A stretch of DNA of 64,000 bases from Leptotrichia hongkongensis (GCF_007990635.1 NZ_AP019846.1:1302001-1366000); one strand, 5' to 3'. Positions 26,357-34,666 are shown, counted from the stretch's first letter. Numbers and translations are program-made. The notes: generated by a model from the letters alone, not told the origin.

Positions 26357-26827
26357 TTATCCATTCATCTCTTCTGTTCGAATAATTTCAATAATTTGTT
26401 CATTTGATTCAGCTTTCAACAAATTATCTATAAATTTGTCTTCTCTTATTAACCTTGATATTCTTGCCAATACTTTTAAATATTCTTGACTTTTATTTTC
26501 TGGACATAGAAACATAAAGAAAATATTTACATTTTCATCATCTACTGAATTATATGCTATTCCATTTCTTGAAATCCCAAAAGTCACAATCAATTCATCT
26601 ACTGCTTTTGTTTTTGCATGAGGTAATGCTATCCTTTTACCAATTCCAGTTGAGCCCATTTCTTCTCTTGCAAGAATATCATTTAATCCCTGTTCTTCAT
26701 CCTTTATTAAATTTGTTTTTTTTAAGTTACCATACAATTCTTTAATTACTGCATTTTTATTTTTTGATTCCAAATTTAAATTTATTGTGTCAACTTTAAT
26801 ATAATCAGCAACATTTTTAATTTCCAT
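26357..26827 (-). CDS. PTS fructose-type EIIA protein (PtsN-like)
   Basis: 156 residues of the EIIA-Fru/Ntr fold. The phospho-histidine is H70 in IALPHAKT, preceded by REEMGSTGIG, a hallmark of this family. No EIIB or EIIC gene is adjacent; lying between recO and nrdR it is more likely a regulatory EIIA (PtsN type) than part of a sugar transporter. AGGAGG-type site (GGAGGAATTTT) precedes the ATG. Confidence 0.88.
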   Translation of the reverse strand: MEIKNVADYIKVDTINLNLESKNKNAVIKELYGNLKKTNLIKDEEQGLNDILAREEMGSTGIGKRIALPHAKTKAVDELIVTFGISRNGIAYNSVDDENVNIFFMFLCPENKSQEYLKVLARISRLIREDKFIDNLLKAESNEQIIEIIRTEEMNG

Positions 26828-26905
26828 AAAATTCCTCCATAATAAATTTCTTTAATTTTATATTAGTTTGTAAATTTGAATTTATAAAATCTTCAAAAAT
26901 TATAA

Positions 26906-27509
26906 CTATTTTTTTAGAAAATCTACATATATTTCCATTTTTTCCTGAATTTCAGAATTTTCTAAACTGTTTTTTGAAATTTTTAAAATTTCCTTATACT
27001 TTCTAATATTTTCCGATTTTTCTTTTTCTAGTATCAAACTAATTTCATTAATATCATAAATTCCTTGTTCTATCATTATTCTTCTTAAAAATGATAATAA
27101 AATATAATATTTATAGCCTTTTTTATATATGGAAGAACATCAATAAAACTTAATATTTCTAGTAATTTATCAAAAAATCTCCATTTTCATCTGTTGTATA
27201 GTAAATCTTATCTATACTGTCTAATACATATAATGAAATTTCCAATTTTTCAATATCTTTCATAATATGTTTAAAATTTTTGATTATTTCTATATCTTTC
27301 ACGATATAATAATTATTTTTTTGTATAAGTGTTACTTCAACTTTATTAAGCGGATTTAAAGAAATAACATCTCTTTTTTTTGATTTTCGAATTCCATATG
27401 CTGTTGCCATGATTTTTCCATAATCTTTACTAAACAATGTTACTAGTAAATCCGCCTCTCTCATTTCTACTTTCTTTAAAACAATACAATTTGTCTTTAT
27501 TATTTTCAT
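26906..27509 (-). pseudogene. recO: DNA repair protein RecO, broken by two homopolymer frameshifts
   Basis: The first frame (27509-27159) is a clear RecO N terminus: the OB fold with TNCIVLKKVEMREADLLVTLFSKDYGKIMATAYGIRK is easily recognised in shorter pieces. It ends early after ENGDF. Shifting one base at the T6 run near 27171 (T7 expected) continues FDKLLEILSFIDVLPYIKK; a second shift at the A6 run near 27119-27124 (A7 expected) continues GYKYYILLSFLRR and runs to a stop at 26906. The rebuilt protein is about 201 residues, a normal RecO size. RecO helps RecR load RecA, so its loss would matter; consensus under-calling of homopolymers is the main alternative. Confidence 0.85.
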
Positions 27510-27545
27510 ATCTTCATTTTATTTCATATCAGTTTAAATTTTTTA

Positions 27546-28085
27546 TTATCTAAAATTAGACAATCTGTAAATTATCTGAGAACTTCCATCACTTACAGAT
27601 ATTTTACTTGGATAACTATACCCGTTTGATGATTTATAGTCACTAAAATTCACAGTATTTCCACTACTTTTTATCGCAGTCAGCCAATTATTAGAAAATG
27701 TAAATGTATCTCCATTTCTAGTTTGCGTTTTTTTAGAAGTTATATCTCTTAATTTATTAAATACAGATAATATATTTGCTTCACTTTTCTCAACTTTTTG
27801 CGTTACAGTCTGTTTTAGACTTGGATAATAGATTGTCTTCTTGCTTCCACTGAAAGTATACACTTCTCCTTTATTTACACTTGGAGCTGTAATTGTTAAT
27901 TTCATTGTCCCAGAATTATAAGACATCACATAACTTTTACTTCTTTTTTTACCATTAATTGTTGCATCTTCAGTAACGTTTACTGTAAAGTTTCTTTTTT
28001 CCCAAAAATCTTTAGAAAAAGAAAATACTGATACCAATAAAAATAATAATATAACTTTTTTTGTTATTGTTAATTGTTTTAACAT
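27546..28085 (-). CDS. LolA-like periplasmic lipoprotein carrier
   Basis: 179 residues with a signal peptide (LTITKKVILLFLLVSVFSFS). The mature part has the LolA-type unclosed beta-barrel pattern: alternating strands with SYVMSYNSGTMKLTITAPS, GEVYTFSGSKKTIYYPSLKQ and a C-terminal FSDYKSSNGYSYPSKI. LolA shuttles lipoproteins across the periplasm. Start 28085 follows GAGGTGAG by 7 bp. The call rests on fold pattern plus the LolD/LolC-type genes in the same strand run, not on strong motif identity. Confidence 0.7.
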   Translation of the reverse strand: MLKQLTITKKVILLFLLVSVFSFSKDFWEKRNFTVNVTEDATINGKKRSKSYVMSYNSGTMKLTITAPSVNKGEVYTFSGSKKTIYYPSLKQTVTQKVEKSEANILSVFNKLRDITSKKTQTRNGDTFTFSNNWLTAIKSSGNTVNFSDYKSSNGYSYPSKISVSDGSSQIIYRLSNFR

Positions 28086-28114
28086 AATCAAACTCACCTC
28101 TTTTTATATTTTTG

Positions 28115-28146
28115 AAATAGTGATTTTTATTAAATTATCACTATTT
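28115..28146 (-). repeat. Perfect hairpin between mreC and the LolA-like gene
   Basis: AAATAGTGAT at 28115-28124 and ATCACTATTT at 28137-28146 form a perfect 10-bp stem with a 12-nt loop. No T run follows on the minus strand, so it is not a standard terminator; it may stabilise the 3' end or set relative expression. Confidence 0.5.
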
Positions 28147-28169
28147 TGTATATATTAATACAACTTTCT

Positions 28170-29138
28170 TTAATTTGTTTGTGAATTTTCTTTATTTTGC
28201 TGTTCTTCAGCCTTCACTTGATTTTGTATCTGAGTATTTATAGTATCATTAACACTCCATTTGTAAACTAATACACTTTGAATATCAAATATATTAAAAC
28301 TTGGTTTAAATCTAATTTCTTTCATTTTATTAAATGCATTTACTTCAGTTACTTTGAAACTTCCTATTCTTATTCCTTTTGGCAGAACATCACTAACTCC
28401 AGAAGTTTCTATATTAAATATTGTATTTTTATCTACTTTACCTTCATTATAATTTTGCACAGAGAAAGTTCCATTACCATTTCCACGTAATATTTGCTGA
28501 TCAGAACCATTTAAAACGACACTTAATTTTGAAGTCTTACTTGTTAACAGTGTCACTTCTGAATATTCTTCACTTACCTTAGAAATTTTCCCAATAAGAT
28601 AACCATCAAACATTACTGGCAGATTTATTTTTATTCCTTGTGCAGATCCCTTATTTATATACATTTTCTCAGATGAATTACCATTTTCCACAAGTGCAAC
28701 ATCTGCCGCTATAAATTCAGCTGGATTTTTTTGACGCATCCCAAGCATTTGCCGTAATTTTTCATTTTCTTCTTTTAAATATGCAAGTTCCATATTCTGA
28801 ACTTTATTTTTTTGTAATTCAAAATCTCTATTTTTATTATTTTCAGCATAGTCTTCAACATAACTGATATCATTAACTCGTGATTTTAATTTTAAAACCT
28901 GAGTGTACAACATACTTTTTACTTTTACTAACCTAAAGTTTACTGACTGAGTTATTCCATCTAAAAATGTAAATGAACTTGTAATTCTATTTTTAAAGGC
29001 AAACATTATTATTATTATTATTATCAAAATCAGAACTGCTCTACCTGTGCTCTTTTTCGCAAATAAATCATCTAATTTCGGCGTTTTAATAAATTCATTC
29101 ACACCGTTTTGAATCCAAAATATCAAATATAAAAACAT
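28170..29138 (-). CDS. mreC: Rod-shape-determining protein MreC
   Basis: MreC links the MreB cytoskeleton to the wall-elongation enzymes. The conserved part starts with a membrane helix (AVLILIIIIIIMFAF), then a coiled coil with QNMELAYLKEENEKLRQML and the two six-stranded barrels containing AADVALVENGN and KGSAQGIK. The start is unsure: the open frame reaches 29285, but family length favours a start near 29138 (ATG) or 29102 (GTG), none with a clear ribosome site. The C-terminal tail is Gln/Glu-rich. It heads the long minus-strand run towards 20 kb. Confidence 0.9.
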   Translation of the reverse strand: MFLYLIFWIQNGVNEFIKTPKLDDLFAKKSTGRAVLILIIIIIIMFAFKNRITSSFTFLDGITQSVNFRLVKVKSMLYTQVLKLKSRVNDISYVEDYAENNKNRDFELQKNKVQNMELAYLKEENEKLRQMLGMRQKNPAEFIAADVALVENGNSSEKMYINKGSAQGIKINLPVMFDGYLIGKISKVSEEYSEVTLLTSKTSKLSVVLNGSDQQILRGNGNGTFSVQNYNEGKVDKNTIFNIETSGVSDVLPKGIRIGSFKVTEVNAFNKMKEIRFKPSFNIFDIQSVLVYKWSVNDTINTQIQNQVKAEEQQNKENSQTN

Positions 29139-29430
29139 AAGTATTTCAATATTGATACGATTAATTTCTTCAAAATCAAAACAGTTTAAAAAATGTATAT
29201 TTTTAAATTTAGTGTATTTAAAAGTAATAAAAATATTTAAATTTAATTTTAAAGCGGTATTATTATAATACCATATAACATACATTATATCAAGCGTTTT
29301 TATAATTTATTCTCTATTTTTTTGCAATAAATAACTTCAATTTCAGTTTAACTCCTAAACATCCATAAAAAGACTAAATAGCAAATCAAAAATAATATAA
29401 CTATTACATATCTAAAATTATATTACAAAT

Positions 29431-29455
29431 ATAAAAAGGCACTATAAAGTGCCTC
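29431..29455 (-). terminator. Terminator after the 29.5-kb secreted-protein gene
   Basis: On the minus strand AGGCACT and AGTGCCT (29437-29443 with 29448-29454) form a 7-bp stem with a 4-nt loop, then TTTTTAT. It lies 11 bp after the stop. Confidence 0.85.
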
Positions 29456-29465
29456 CATAAAAAAA

Positions 29466-29822
29466 CTATTCTTGTCCAACAACAGCTCTGTAACGTCTTT
29501 CAAGTTTTTCAAATTTTTCTGGGTTATTTCTTAAATAAAAATTCACTTTTTCAATTGCAGCGTCAATATTTTGTAAAGAATCATCTACAATACCAGTATT
29601 ATCTTCAACAACTTCCTCTACAACAACTTCTTCGACATTTTCAGTAACTGGTGTTACGTTAATTGTTTTGATCGCTTTTTTTTCAGGTTTTACTCTAACT
29701 TCTTTTCTTGCTTGATCTTGAAGAGCTTCTTTTCTGTATTCTTCAAGAATTTTTTTTGTGTTTGTATCAGCAAAAGCCATTGCTGAAATAATTGTTATTC
29801 CAATTAAAATCAATTTTTTCAT
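29466..29822 (-). CDS. Small secreted protein, unknown function
   Basis: 118 residues with a signal peptide (MKKLILIGITIISAMAFADT, cut after AFA). The mature protein is very acidic and charged, with a VEEVVVEEVVEDN stretch at about 65-77 and a helical C terminus ending LERRYRAVVGQE. No known domain. Similar short periplasmic proteins are common in fusobacteria. Start 29822 is supported by AAAGGATG upstream. It has its own promoter and terminator, so it is a single-gene unit. Confidence 0.75.
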   Translation of the reverse strand: MKKLILIGITIISAMAFADTNTKKILEEYRKEALQDQARKEVRVKPEKKAIKTINVTPVTENVEEVVVEEVVEDNTGIVDDSLQNIDAAIEKVNFYLRNNPEKFEKLERRYRAVVGQE

Positions 29823-29862
29823 TTTTATCATCCTTTCTATATTTCATTTTTAATTTTTCTAT

Positions 29863-29891
29863 ATTATAACAATATCTTTTAAAAACTTCAA
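29863..29891 (-). promoter_or_regulatory. Promoter of the 29.5-kb secreted-protein gene
   Basis: On the minus strand TTGAAG (complement of 29886-29891) and a perfect TATAAT (complement of 29863-29868) are 17 bp apart, about 41 bp from the start codon. Confidence 0.7.
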
Positions 29892-30005
29892 GAAAAAATT
29901 TCAACCAGATTTACAGTTTTAAACCAACAATTATTACTTTTAATTACTTTCCTTTTTATTTTAATTTAAAATTAATTTTAAAAAAATGAAAAAAAAAGTT
30001 GATTT

Positions 30006-30014
30006 TGCTATAAT
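30006..30014 (+). promoter_or_regulatory. Extended -10 promoter of the NlpC/P60 gene
   Basis: TGCTATAAT (TGn plus perfect -10) without a good -35 box, 37 bp before the gene. The same nine bases occur before the gene at 31753. Confidence 0.6.
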
Positions 30015-30051
30015 AAGTTTACCAAAGTTCAAAGGTAGATTGGAGGTTCTA

Positions 30052-30594
30052 ATGAAGAAAATATTGATGCTAACTGGAGCTTTGATTATTTCTGCTGTAT
30101 CATTTGCAGATTTACAAAGTACAATCAAAAATCATTATAGTAATAAAACTATAGATTTAGCAGTTGTATCAAAACCTAAACCAAGAGAGGTGAATAGTGG
30201 TGGAACTTCTTCCACAGCAGTAAGAGATCAAATTATCTCTTTCGCACAAACAAAATTAGGTTCACCGTATGTTTGGGGAGCAACTGGTCCTAACAGTTTT
30301 GATTGTTCAGGCTTCGTTGGTTACGTATTCAAAAAAGCTGCTAATGTAAACTTGCCTAGAGTTTCAAGTTCACAAGCAACATTTAAACCAAGAATTTCAT
30401 CAATGAATATGACGAAAGGTGATTTGGTATTTTTTGAAACAACTGGAAAAGGTCGTATTTCTCACGTAGGAATTTACATGGGTAATAGACAGTTTATTCA
30501 TGCTTCTTCTGGAAGTAAAAGAGTAACAGTTTCTAGTTTAGACAGTAATTTTTACAACAAGACATTTAGATGGGCAATTAATCCATTTAGTTAA
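30052..30594 (+). CDS. Secreted NlpC/P60 peptidoglycan hydrolase
   Basis: 180 residues, signal peptide MKKILMLTGALIISAVSFA. The NlpC/P60 domain (about 55-180) has the catalytic triad: C85 in SFDCSGF, H138 in ISHVGIYMG and H150 in FIHASSG. YVWGATGPN just before the Cys is typical. These enzymes cut gamma-D-Glu-diamino acid bonds in stem peptides. No anchoring domain is present. GGAGG precedes the ATG at 30052; an upstream in-frame ATG at 29986 lies before the promoter and is not used. Confidence 0.92.
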   Translation: MKKILMLTGALIISAVSFADLQSTIKNHYSNKTIDLAVVSKPKPREVNSGGTSSTAVRDQIISFAQTKLGSPYVWGATGPNSFDCSGFVGYVFKKAANVNLPRVSSSQATFKPRISSMNMTKGDLVFFETTGKGRISHVGIYMGNRQFIHASSGSKRVTVSSLDSNFYNKTFRWAINPFS

Positions 30595-30709
30595 TTTGTG
30601 AATTAATTTCTTATAAATAAATATATTCTTTACATATAATTCTTGTGTAAACAAGAAATAATAAAATCATATAAAATGATTAAAAAAAAATCATAAAAAA
30701 CTTTGGAAT

Positions 30710-30748
30710 AAGGAGTTCTGTCTCTTAGTAGGCATTTCTCCTTTTTTT
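30710..30748 (+). terminator. Possible terminator between the NlpC/P60 and WYL genes
   Basis: AAGGAG at 30710-30715 pairs with CTCCTT at 30738-30743, followed by a T run. The stem is only 6 bp and the loop 22 nt, so it may instead be a leader structure of the next gene. Confidence 0.4.
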
Positions 30749-30778
30749 CTATCTAATATTTTAAGGAGTTTAGTTATT

Positions 30779-31672
30779 ATGAAAATCAACAGATTATTTG
30801 AAATTGTATATTTATTGCTGGAGAAAAGAGCTATTACTGCAAAAGATCTTGCTGAACATTTTGAAGTATCAGTCAGAACGATTTATAGAGATATTGACAT
30901 TCTCTCTTCTGCTGGTATTCCAGTATATTTTCAAAGGGGAAAATCTGGTGGAATAAAACTAATGGATAACTATGTCATAAATAAATCGCTACTTTCACAA
31001 GACGAGCAAAATGAAATACTTTATGCACTTCAAAGCTTAAACGCTACTAATTATCCTAATAACAATAAAACTCTTTCAAAATTAAGCACTATTTTTAACA
31101 AAAAGTCAGACAACTGGATAAAAATAGACTTTTCAAGATATAATTGCGATGATAGTACTTTATTTGAAAAAATTAAAGAGGCAATATTAACTAAACAAAC
31201 CGTAAAATTTAACTATTTTAACACAAAAGGCGAACATTATGAAAGAACAGCAGACCCTTTAAATTTATGGTTTAAAGAAAAAGCATGGTACTTATTTGCC
31301 TATTGCCACAAAAAAAATGATATTCGTCAATTTAAAATAACAAGAATCAAAAATCTAACCTTAACAAACGAATATTTTGAAAAAACAATCAAAGACTTTG
31401 AAATAAATAACAAGAAAAATACGGTAGAAACTATAAAAATCATAGTCAAAATAGATAAATCACAAGCATACCGTGTCTATGATGAATTTTCTGAAGAGAA
31501 TATAAACAAAATGGAAAATGGCGATTTTGAAATTATAATGGAATATCCTGAAAATGAATGGATTTACGGCTATCTTCTATCTTTTGGAGAACATTTGAAG
31601 GTAAGGGAGCCAGAGAGAATAAAGAAAATTTTGTTTGAAAAAATTATAAAAATGAAGGAAAATTATAAATAG
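30779..31672 (+). CDS. WYL-domain transcriptional regulator (YafY/DeoR-type HTH)
   Basis: 297 residues. The N terminus is a winged helix-turn-helix, RAITAKDLAEHFEVSVRT then YRDIDILSSAGIPV. A WYL domain follows at about 140-215 (RTADPLNLWFKEKAWYLFAY, with a conserved WYL-type core) and a WCX extension to the end. Such proteins bind DNA and sense a ligand, sometimes nucleic acid. No target is obvious; the nearest candidate operator is the palindrome at 32523, which is only inference. AAGGAG lies upstream of the ATG. Confidence 0.88.
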   Translation: MKINRLFEIVYLLLEKRAITAKDLAEHFEVSVRTIYRDIDILSSAGIPVYFQRGKSGGIKLMDNYVINKSLLSQDEQNEILYALQSLNATNYPNNNKTLSKLSTIFNKKSDNWIKIDFSRYNCDDSTLFEKIKEAILTKQTVKFNYFNTKGEHYERTADPLNLWFKEKAWYLFAYCHKKNDIRQFKITRIKNLTLTNEYFEKTIKDFEINNKKNTVETIKIIVKIDKSQAYRVYDEFSEENINKMENGDFEIIMEYPENEWIYGYLLSFGEHLKVREPERIKKILFEKIIKMKENYK

Positions 31673-31707
31673 GAAAATATTTTTCAAAGTTTTTTTCAAG
31701 AATAAAA

Positions 31708-31716
31708 TGCTATAAT
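31708..31716 (+). promoter_or_regulatory. Extended -10 promoter of the 31.7-kb gene
   Basis: TGCTATAAT, identical to the one at 30006, lies 36 bp before the ATG; no clear -35. Confidence 0.55.
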
Positions 31717-31752
31717 TTTCTAAAATATTAAAAACGAGAGGAAGTGTTGCAA

Positions 31753-32424
31753 ATGAAAAAATTTTTAACAGTAACATTTTTATTTTTTAGCATCTTTGGA
31801 TTTTCTAATGCTAAAAATAATGCTTCGAATGATGAAAAACAAACCGTAATTAACAGCTTTTATGATTTTATGAAATTTCACACAAGTCCTGAAAATGTTA
31901 AGAAGAATGTTTTTACAAACTCTGTGGAAGGTACAAATGAAATTTGGGGAAAAAATGTAAGCAATCAACGTAAAAAAAATTTAGAAGATATTGCAGCAAG
32001 TCAGACAAATAAATCATTAAAAAATTCTGCAGATTATTTAATAATCGCAAACTCAAAAATTTCATACAGAGTATTGGATGCCGAAATTAAAAATGGTACA
32101 GCTGTCCTAACTGTGCATATTAAAGGTCCTAATTTTACAGCTCATGCCTCTGAATTAGAAAATTACATAAAAAAAATTAGCAATGAAGAAAAGAAAAAAA
32201 TTTCAAAAATGAACAATAAACAATATCAAAACTTTTTGCTAGAAAAAGGTTCTGAATTTTATTTGCAATTAGTTAAAAGAAATAATTTACAATATATGGA
32301 AAACGATATCAAAGTATATGTAAAAAAATATCCTAATACATGGGGAGTAATTCAAGATTACACCATAAATAATGCTATTTACAAATATCTTGGTTTTGGT
32401 TATGGTCCAGAATTGATGAGATAA
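31753..32424 (+). CDS. Secreted protein of unknown function, 223 aa
   Basis: Signal peptide MKKFLTVTFLFFSIFGFSNA, then a soluble Lys/Asn-rich domain with HTSPENVKKN, TAVLTVHIKGPNF and YLGFGYGPELMR. The pattern of a cystatin/NTF2-like alpha+beta fold is possible, but I do not recognise it. GAGGAAG precedes the chosen ATG at 31753; a TTG at 31744 is too close to it. The following 170 bp carry no terminator I can see, then the palindromic operator of the next cluster. Confidence 0.7.
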   Translation: MKKFLTVTFLFFSIFGFSNAKNNASNDEKQTVINSFYDFMKFHTSPENVKKNVFTNSVEGTNEIWGKNVSNQRKKNLEDIAASQTNKSLKNSADYLIIANSKISYRVLDAEIKNGTAVLTVHIKGPNFTAHASELENYIKKISNEEKKKISKMNNKQYQNFLLEKGSEFYLQLVKRNNLQYMENDIKVYVKKYPNTWGVIQDYTINNAIYKYLGFGYGPELMR

Positions 32425-32522
32425 ATTATAAAAATTAATAAATATGGCAATATTTTATTGTTGTATTTTTTTTTAAATTTTTCTTAACAAATATATTTTT
32501 ATAAATCAAAATTTTATTTTTT

Positions 32523-32560
32523 AATATGACATACTCTTGTCATATTTTTTGTATTATAAT
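32523..32560 (+). promoter_or_regulatory. Operator palindrome and promoter of the VOC-GyrI-ClbS cluster
   Basis: AATATGACA at 32523-32531 and TGTCATATT at 32538-32546 form a perfect 9-bp inverted repeat with a 6-bp centre. A perfect TATAAT at 32555-32560 lies 8 bp further, so the palindrome covers the -35 region (no good -35 hexamer otherwise). This is the pattern of a repressor or activator site controlling the cluster. Confidence 0.65.
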
Positions 32561-32593
32561 ATCTATAGAAAATTTTAAAGAGGAGGAATTTTT

Positions 32594-32995
32594 ATGTTAA
32601 ATAGTTTTTATCCTGTAATTTTAAGTGATAACATAGAGATAACAGGAAATTTTATAAAAAAGTATTTTAATTTTAAAGAAACATTTGTCAGCGATTGGTA
32701 TATCAGTTTGAAACATGAGAATAACTTTGAGATAGCAATTATAGATAAAAACCATGAAACAATTCCAGAAAGATTTAGGCAACAATCCAAAGGAATTATA
32801 TTAAATTTTGAAGTTGAAGATGTTGATAAAATATATGAAAGGATTTCAGAAGATAAAAATATGAACATATTGCTAGAAATACAAAATGAGGAATGGGGAC
32901 AGAGGCATTTTATTTTTGAAGGTCCTGATAATCTTCTGATAGATGTTATACAGATTATAGAGCCAACTGAAGAATTTTTAAAACAATATAAATAA
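32594..32995 (+). CDS. VOC-family protein (glyoxalase/bleomycin-resistance type)
   Basis: 133 residues with two beta-alpha-beta-beta-beta modules: YPVILSDNIEITGNFIKKYF starts the first, and IILNFEVEDVDKIYERI, then GQRHFIFEGPDNLLIDVIQ, the second. Members bind a metal or sequester drugs such as bleomycin or fosfomycin. The C-terminal EGPDNLLIDVIQ matches GPDG-type ends of the family. It is the first gene of the cluster. Metal ligands cannot be assigned with confidence. Confidence 0.82.
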   Translation: MLNSFYPVILSDNIEITGNFIKKYFNFKETFVSDWYISLKHENNFEIAIIDKNHETIPERFRQQSKGIILNFEVEDVDKIYERISEDKNMNILLEIQNEEWGQRHFIFEGPDNLLIDVIQIIEPTEEFLKQYK

Positions 32996-33016
32996 ATTAA
33001 TAAAGGTGATATAATT

Positions 33017-33511
33017 ATGAAATACGAAATAGTAGAAATTAAAGAAAAAACTCTTGTTGGATTAAAGGCAAGAATAAAGGAAGAAAAAACAGCACATGAT
33101 ACAATCTGGAATTTATGGAAAGATTTGTATTCTGAAAAAGGTGTCAAAAATGTAAAAGATAGAAAAAACGGTAATCTTATGGGAGTTTATTATAACTACA
33201 GTAATGAAAATGGACTTGCATATGACTGTCTTACAGGTTGTGAAGTAAAGGATACAATAGATAAAATCCCTGAAAATATGATAAAAATACAAATCCCTGA
33301 TGGAAAATATGCAAAATTTGTAATTACTGGAAATCCTGAAAAGGCAGTTGGAGAGTTTTGGGATAAATTTTGGAAAGAATTGAGTGAAGATTTTTCGGAT
33401 AATAGAAAGTATACATATGATTTTGAAGAATATATAACTAAAGATAATTATGAAATATCAGGTGAAAGCTATGAAAACATGGAAATTCACATTTATATCA
33501 GTATAAAATAA
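33017..33511 (+). CDS. GyrI-like effector-binding protein, copy 1
   Basis: 164 residues of the AraC-effector-binding/GyrI-like fold without a DNA-binding domain: MKYEIVEIKEKTLVGLKARI, then GVYYNYSNENG, YDCLTGCEV and PDGKYAKFVITGNP. Stand-alone members bind small hydrophobic molecules and can protect gyrase from inhibitors. A close tandem copy follows 18 bp later. AAAGGTGAT precedes the ATG. Function here is inferred from the family only. Confidence 0.85.
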   Translation: MKYEIVEIKEKTLVGLKARIKEEKTAHDTIWNLWKDLYSEKGVKNVKDRKNGNLMGVYYNYSNENGLAYDCLTGCEVKDTIDKIPENMIKIQIPDGKYAKFVITGNPEKAVGEFWDKFWKELSEDFSDNRKYTYDFEEYITKDNYEISGESYENMEIHIYISIK

Positions 33512-33529
33512 TAATAGGAGATGATAATT

Positions 33530-34003
33530 ATGAAATATGAAATAGTAGAAATTAAAGAAAAAACTCTTGTTGGATTTAAAACAAGAGTGAAAGATGATGA
33601 AACAATGTCTGAAAAAATTTCAAATTTATGGGAAAAACTGTATTCTGAAGAAGGTGCCAAAAATATAAAGGACAGAATTAACAATAATGCTATTGGAGTC
33701 TATTATAATTACAGTAATGAAAATGGCTTTGAGTACGACTGTCTTACAGGCTGTGAAGTGAAAAATAAAATTGATGAAATTCCTGAAGATATGACAAGTC
33801 TAGAAATTCCTAAAGGAAAATATGCAAAATTTGTGATTTTTGGTAACCCTGTAAATGCTGTTGGAGAATTTTGGTATAAATTCTGGGAAGAATTTGGGAA
33901 GGAAAAATCTGATATAAGAAATTATACATATGATTTTGAAGAATATATAGCAGGTAATGATTATGAAAATACAGAAATTCACATTTATATCAGTATAAAA
34001 TAA
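33530..34003 (+). CDS. GyrI-like effector-binding protein, copy 2
   Basis: 157 residues, a tandem duplicate of the gene just before it: the first 15 residues are identical, and YNYSNENG, YDCLTGCEV, GKYAKFVI and YTYDFEEYI are shared. It lacks about seven residues near the C terminus present in copy 1. The start at 33530 is chosen because AGGAG lies 9 bp before; ATG 33521 is too close. Divergence in the middle (residues 17-45) suggests the copies now bind different ligands. Confidence 0.84.
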   Translation: MKYEIVEIKEKTLVGFKTRVKDDETMSEKISNLWEKLYSEEGAKNIKDRINNNAIGVYYNYSNENGFEYDCLTGCEVKNKIDEIPEDMTSLEIPKGKYAKFVIFGNPVNAVGEFWYKFWEEFGKEKSDIRNYTYDFEEYIAGNDYENTEIHIYISIK

Positions 34004-34022
34004 TAACTAGGATATGATAATT

Positions 34023-34655
34023 ATGGCATTTGATTTTAAGAAGGAATTTAAAAAATTTTATAGACCGTCAGAAAAACCTGAAATTATAGAAATTCCTAAA
34101 ATGAATTTTATAGCAGTCCGAGGAAAAGGAAATCCCAACGAAAAAGATGGGGAGTATCAGAAAGCAGTTGAAATGCTATATGGAGTTGCCTACACTCTTA
34201 AGATGAGTTACAAGACACAATATAAAATTGAAGGATTTTTTGAATATGTTGTTCCGCCACTAGAAGGGCTTTGGTGGCAGGAAAATGTAGAGAATGAAAA
34301 TTATTTGTTAAACAAGGAATTATTTAACTGGATTTCTTTAATTAGAGTACCTGATTTTATTAAAAAGGGAGATGTGGAATGGGCTATAAAGTATGCTACT
34401 GAAAAAAAGAAAAAAGATTTTTCAAAAGTTGAATTTTTCAGCTATAACGAAGGACTTTGTGTACAATGTATGCATACAGGAAGCTACAATGATGAACCTG
34501 AAACTATCCAAAGAATGAATGAATTTGCACAAAATAATGGATATAATATAGAATTAATAGAAAAAAGATATCATCATGAAATTTATTTGAGCAATCCAAG
34601 AAAGGCAGATATAAATAAACTGAAGACAGTGATAAGACAGCCTGTTAAAAAATAG
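34023..34655 (+). CDS. GyrI-like small-molecule-binding protein, larger type
   Basis: 210 residues, more distant from the two GyrI-like copies. It begins MAFDFKKEFKKFYRPSEKPE and has FIAVRGKGNPNEKDGEYQKA, LYGVAYTLKMSY and LCVQCMHTGSYNDEP, the pattern of the GyrI-like proteins of about 200 residues found next to drug-response genes. The start at 34023 follows AGGATATGATAATT. It is 19 bp after copy 2 and 11 bp before the ClbS-like gene. Confidence 0.83.
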   Translation: MAFDFKKEFKKFYRPSEKPEIIEIPKMNFIAVRGKGNPNEKDGEYQKAVEMLYGVAYTLKMSYKTQYKIEGFFEYVVPPLEGLWWQENVENENYLLNKELFNWISLIRVPDFIKKGDVEWAIKYATEKKKKDFSKVEFFSYNEGLCVQCMHTGSYNDEPETIQRMNEFAQNNGYNIELIEKRYHHEIYLSNPRKADINKLKTVIRQPVKK

Positions 34656-34666
34656 GGAGAAAAATT

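Noticed and set aside
32608-33147. 179-codon open frame antisense to the VOC and GyrI-like genes
   Set aside because: The plus-strand genes have clear families and ribosome sites; the antisense frame is low-complexity and has none.
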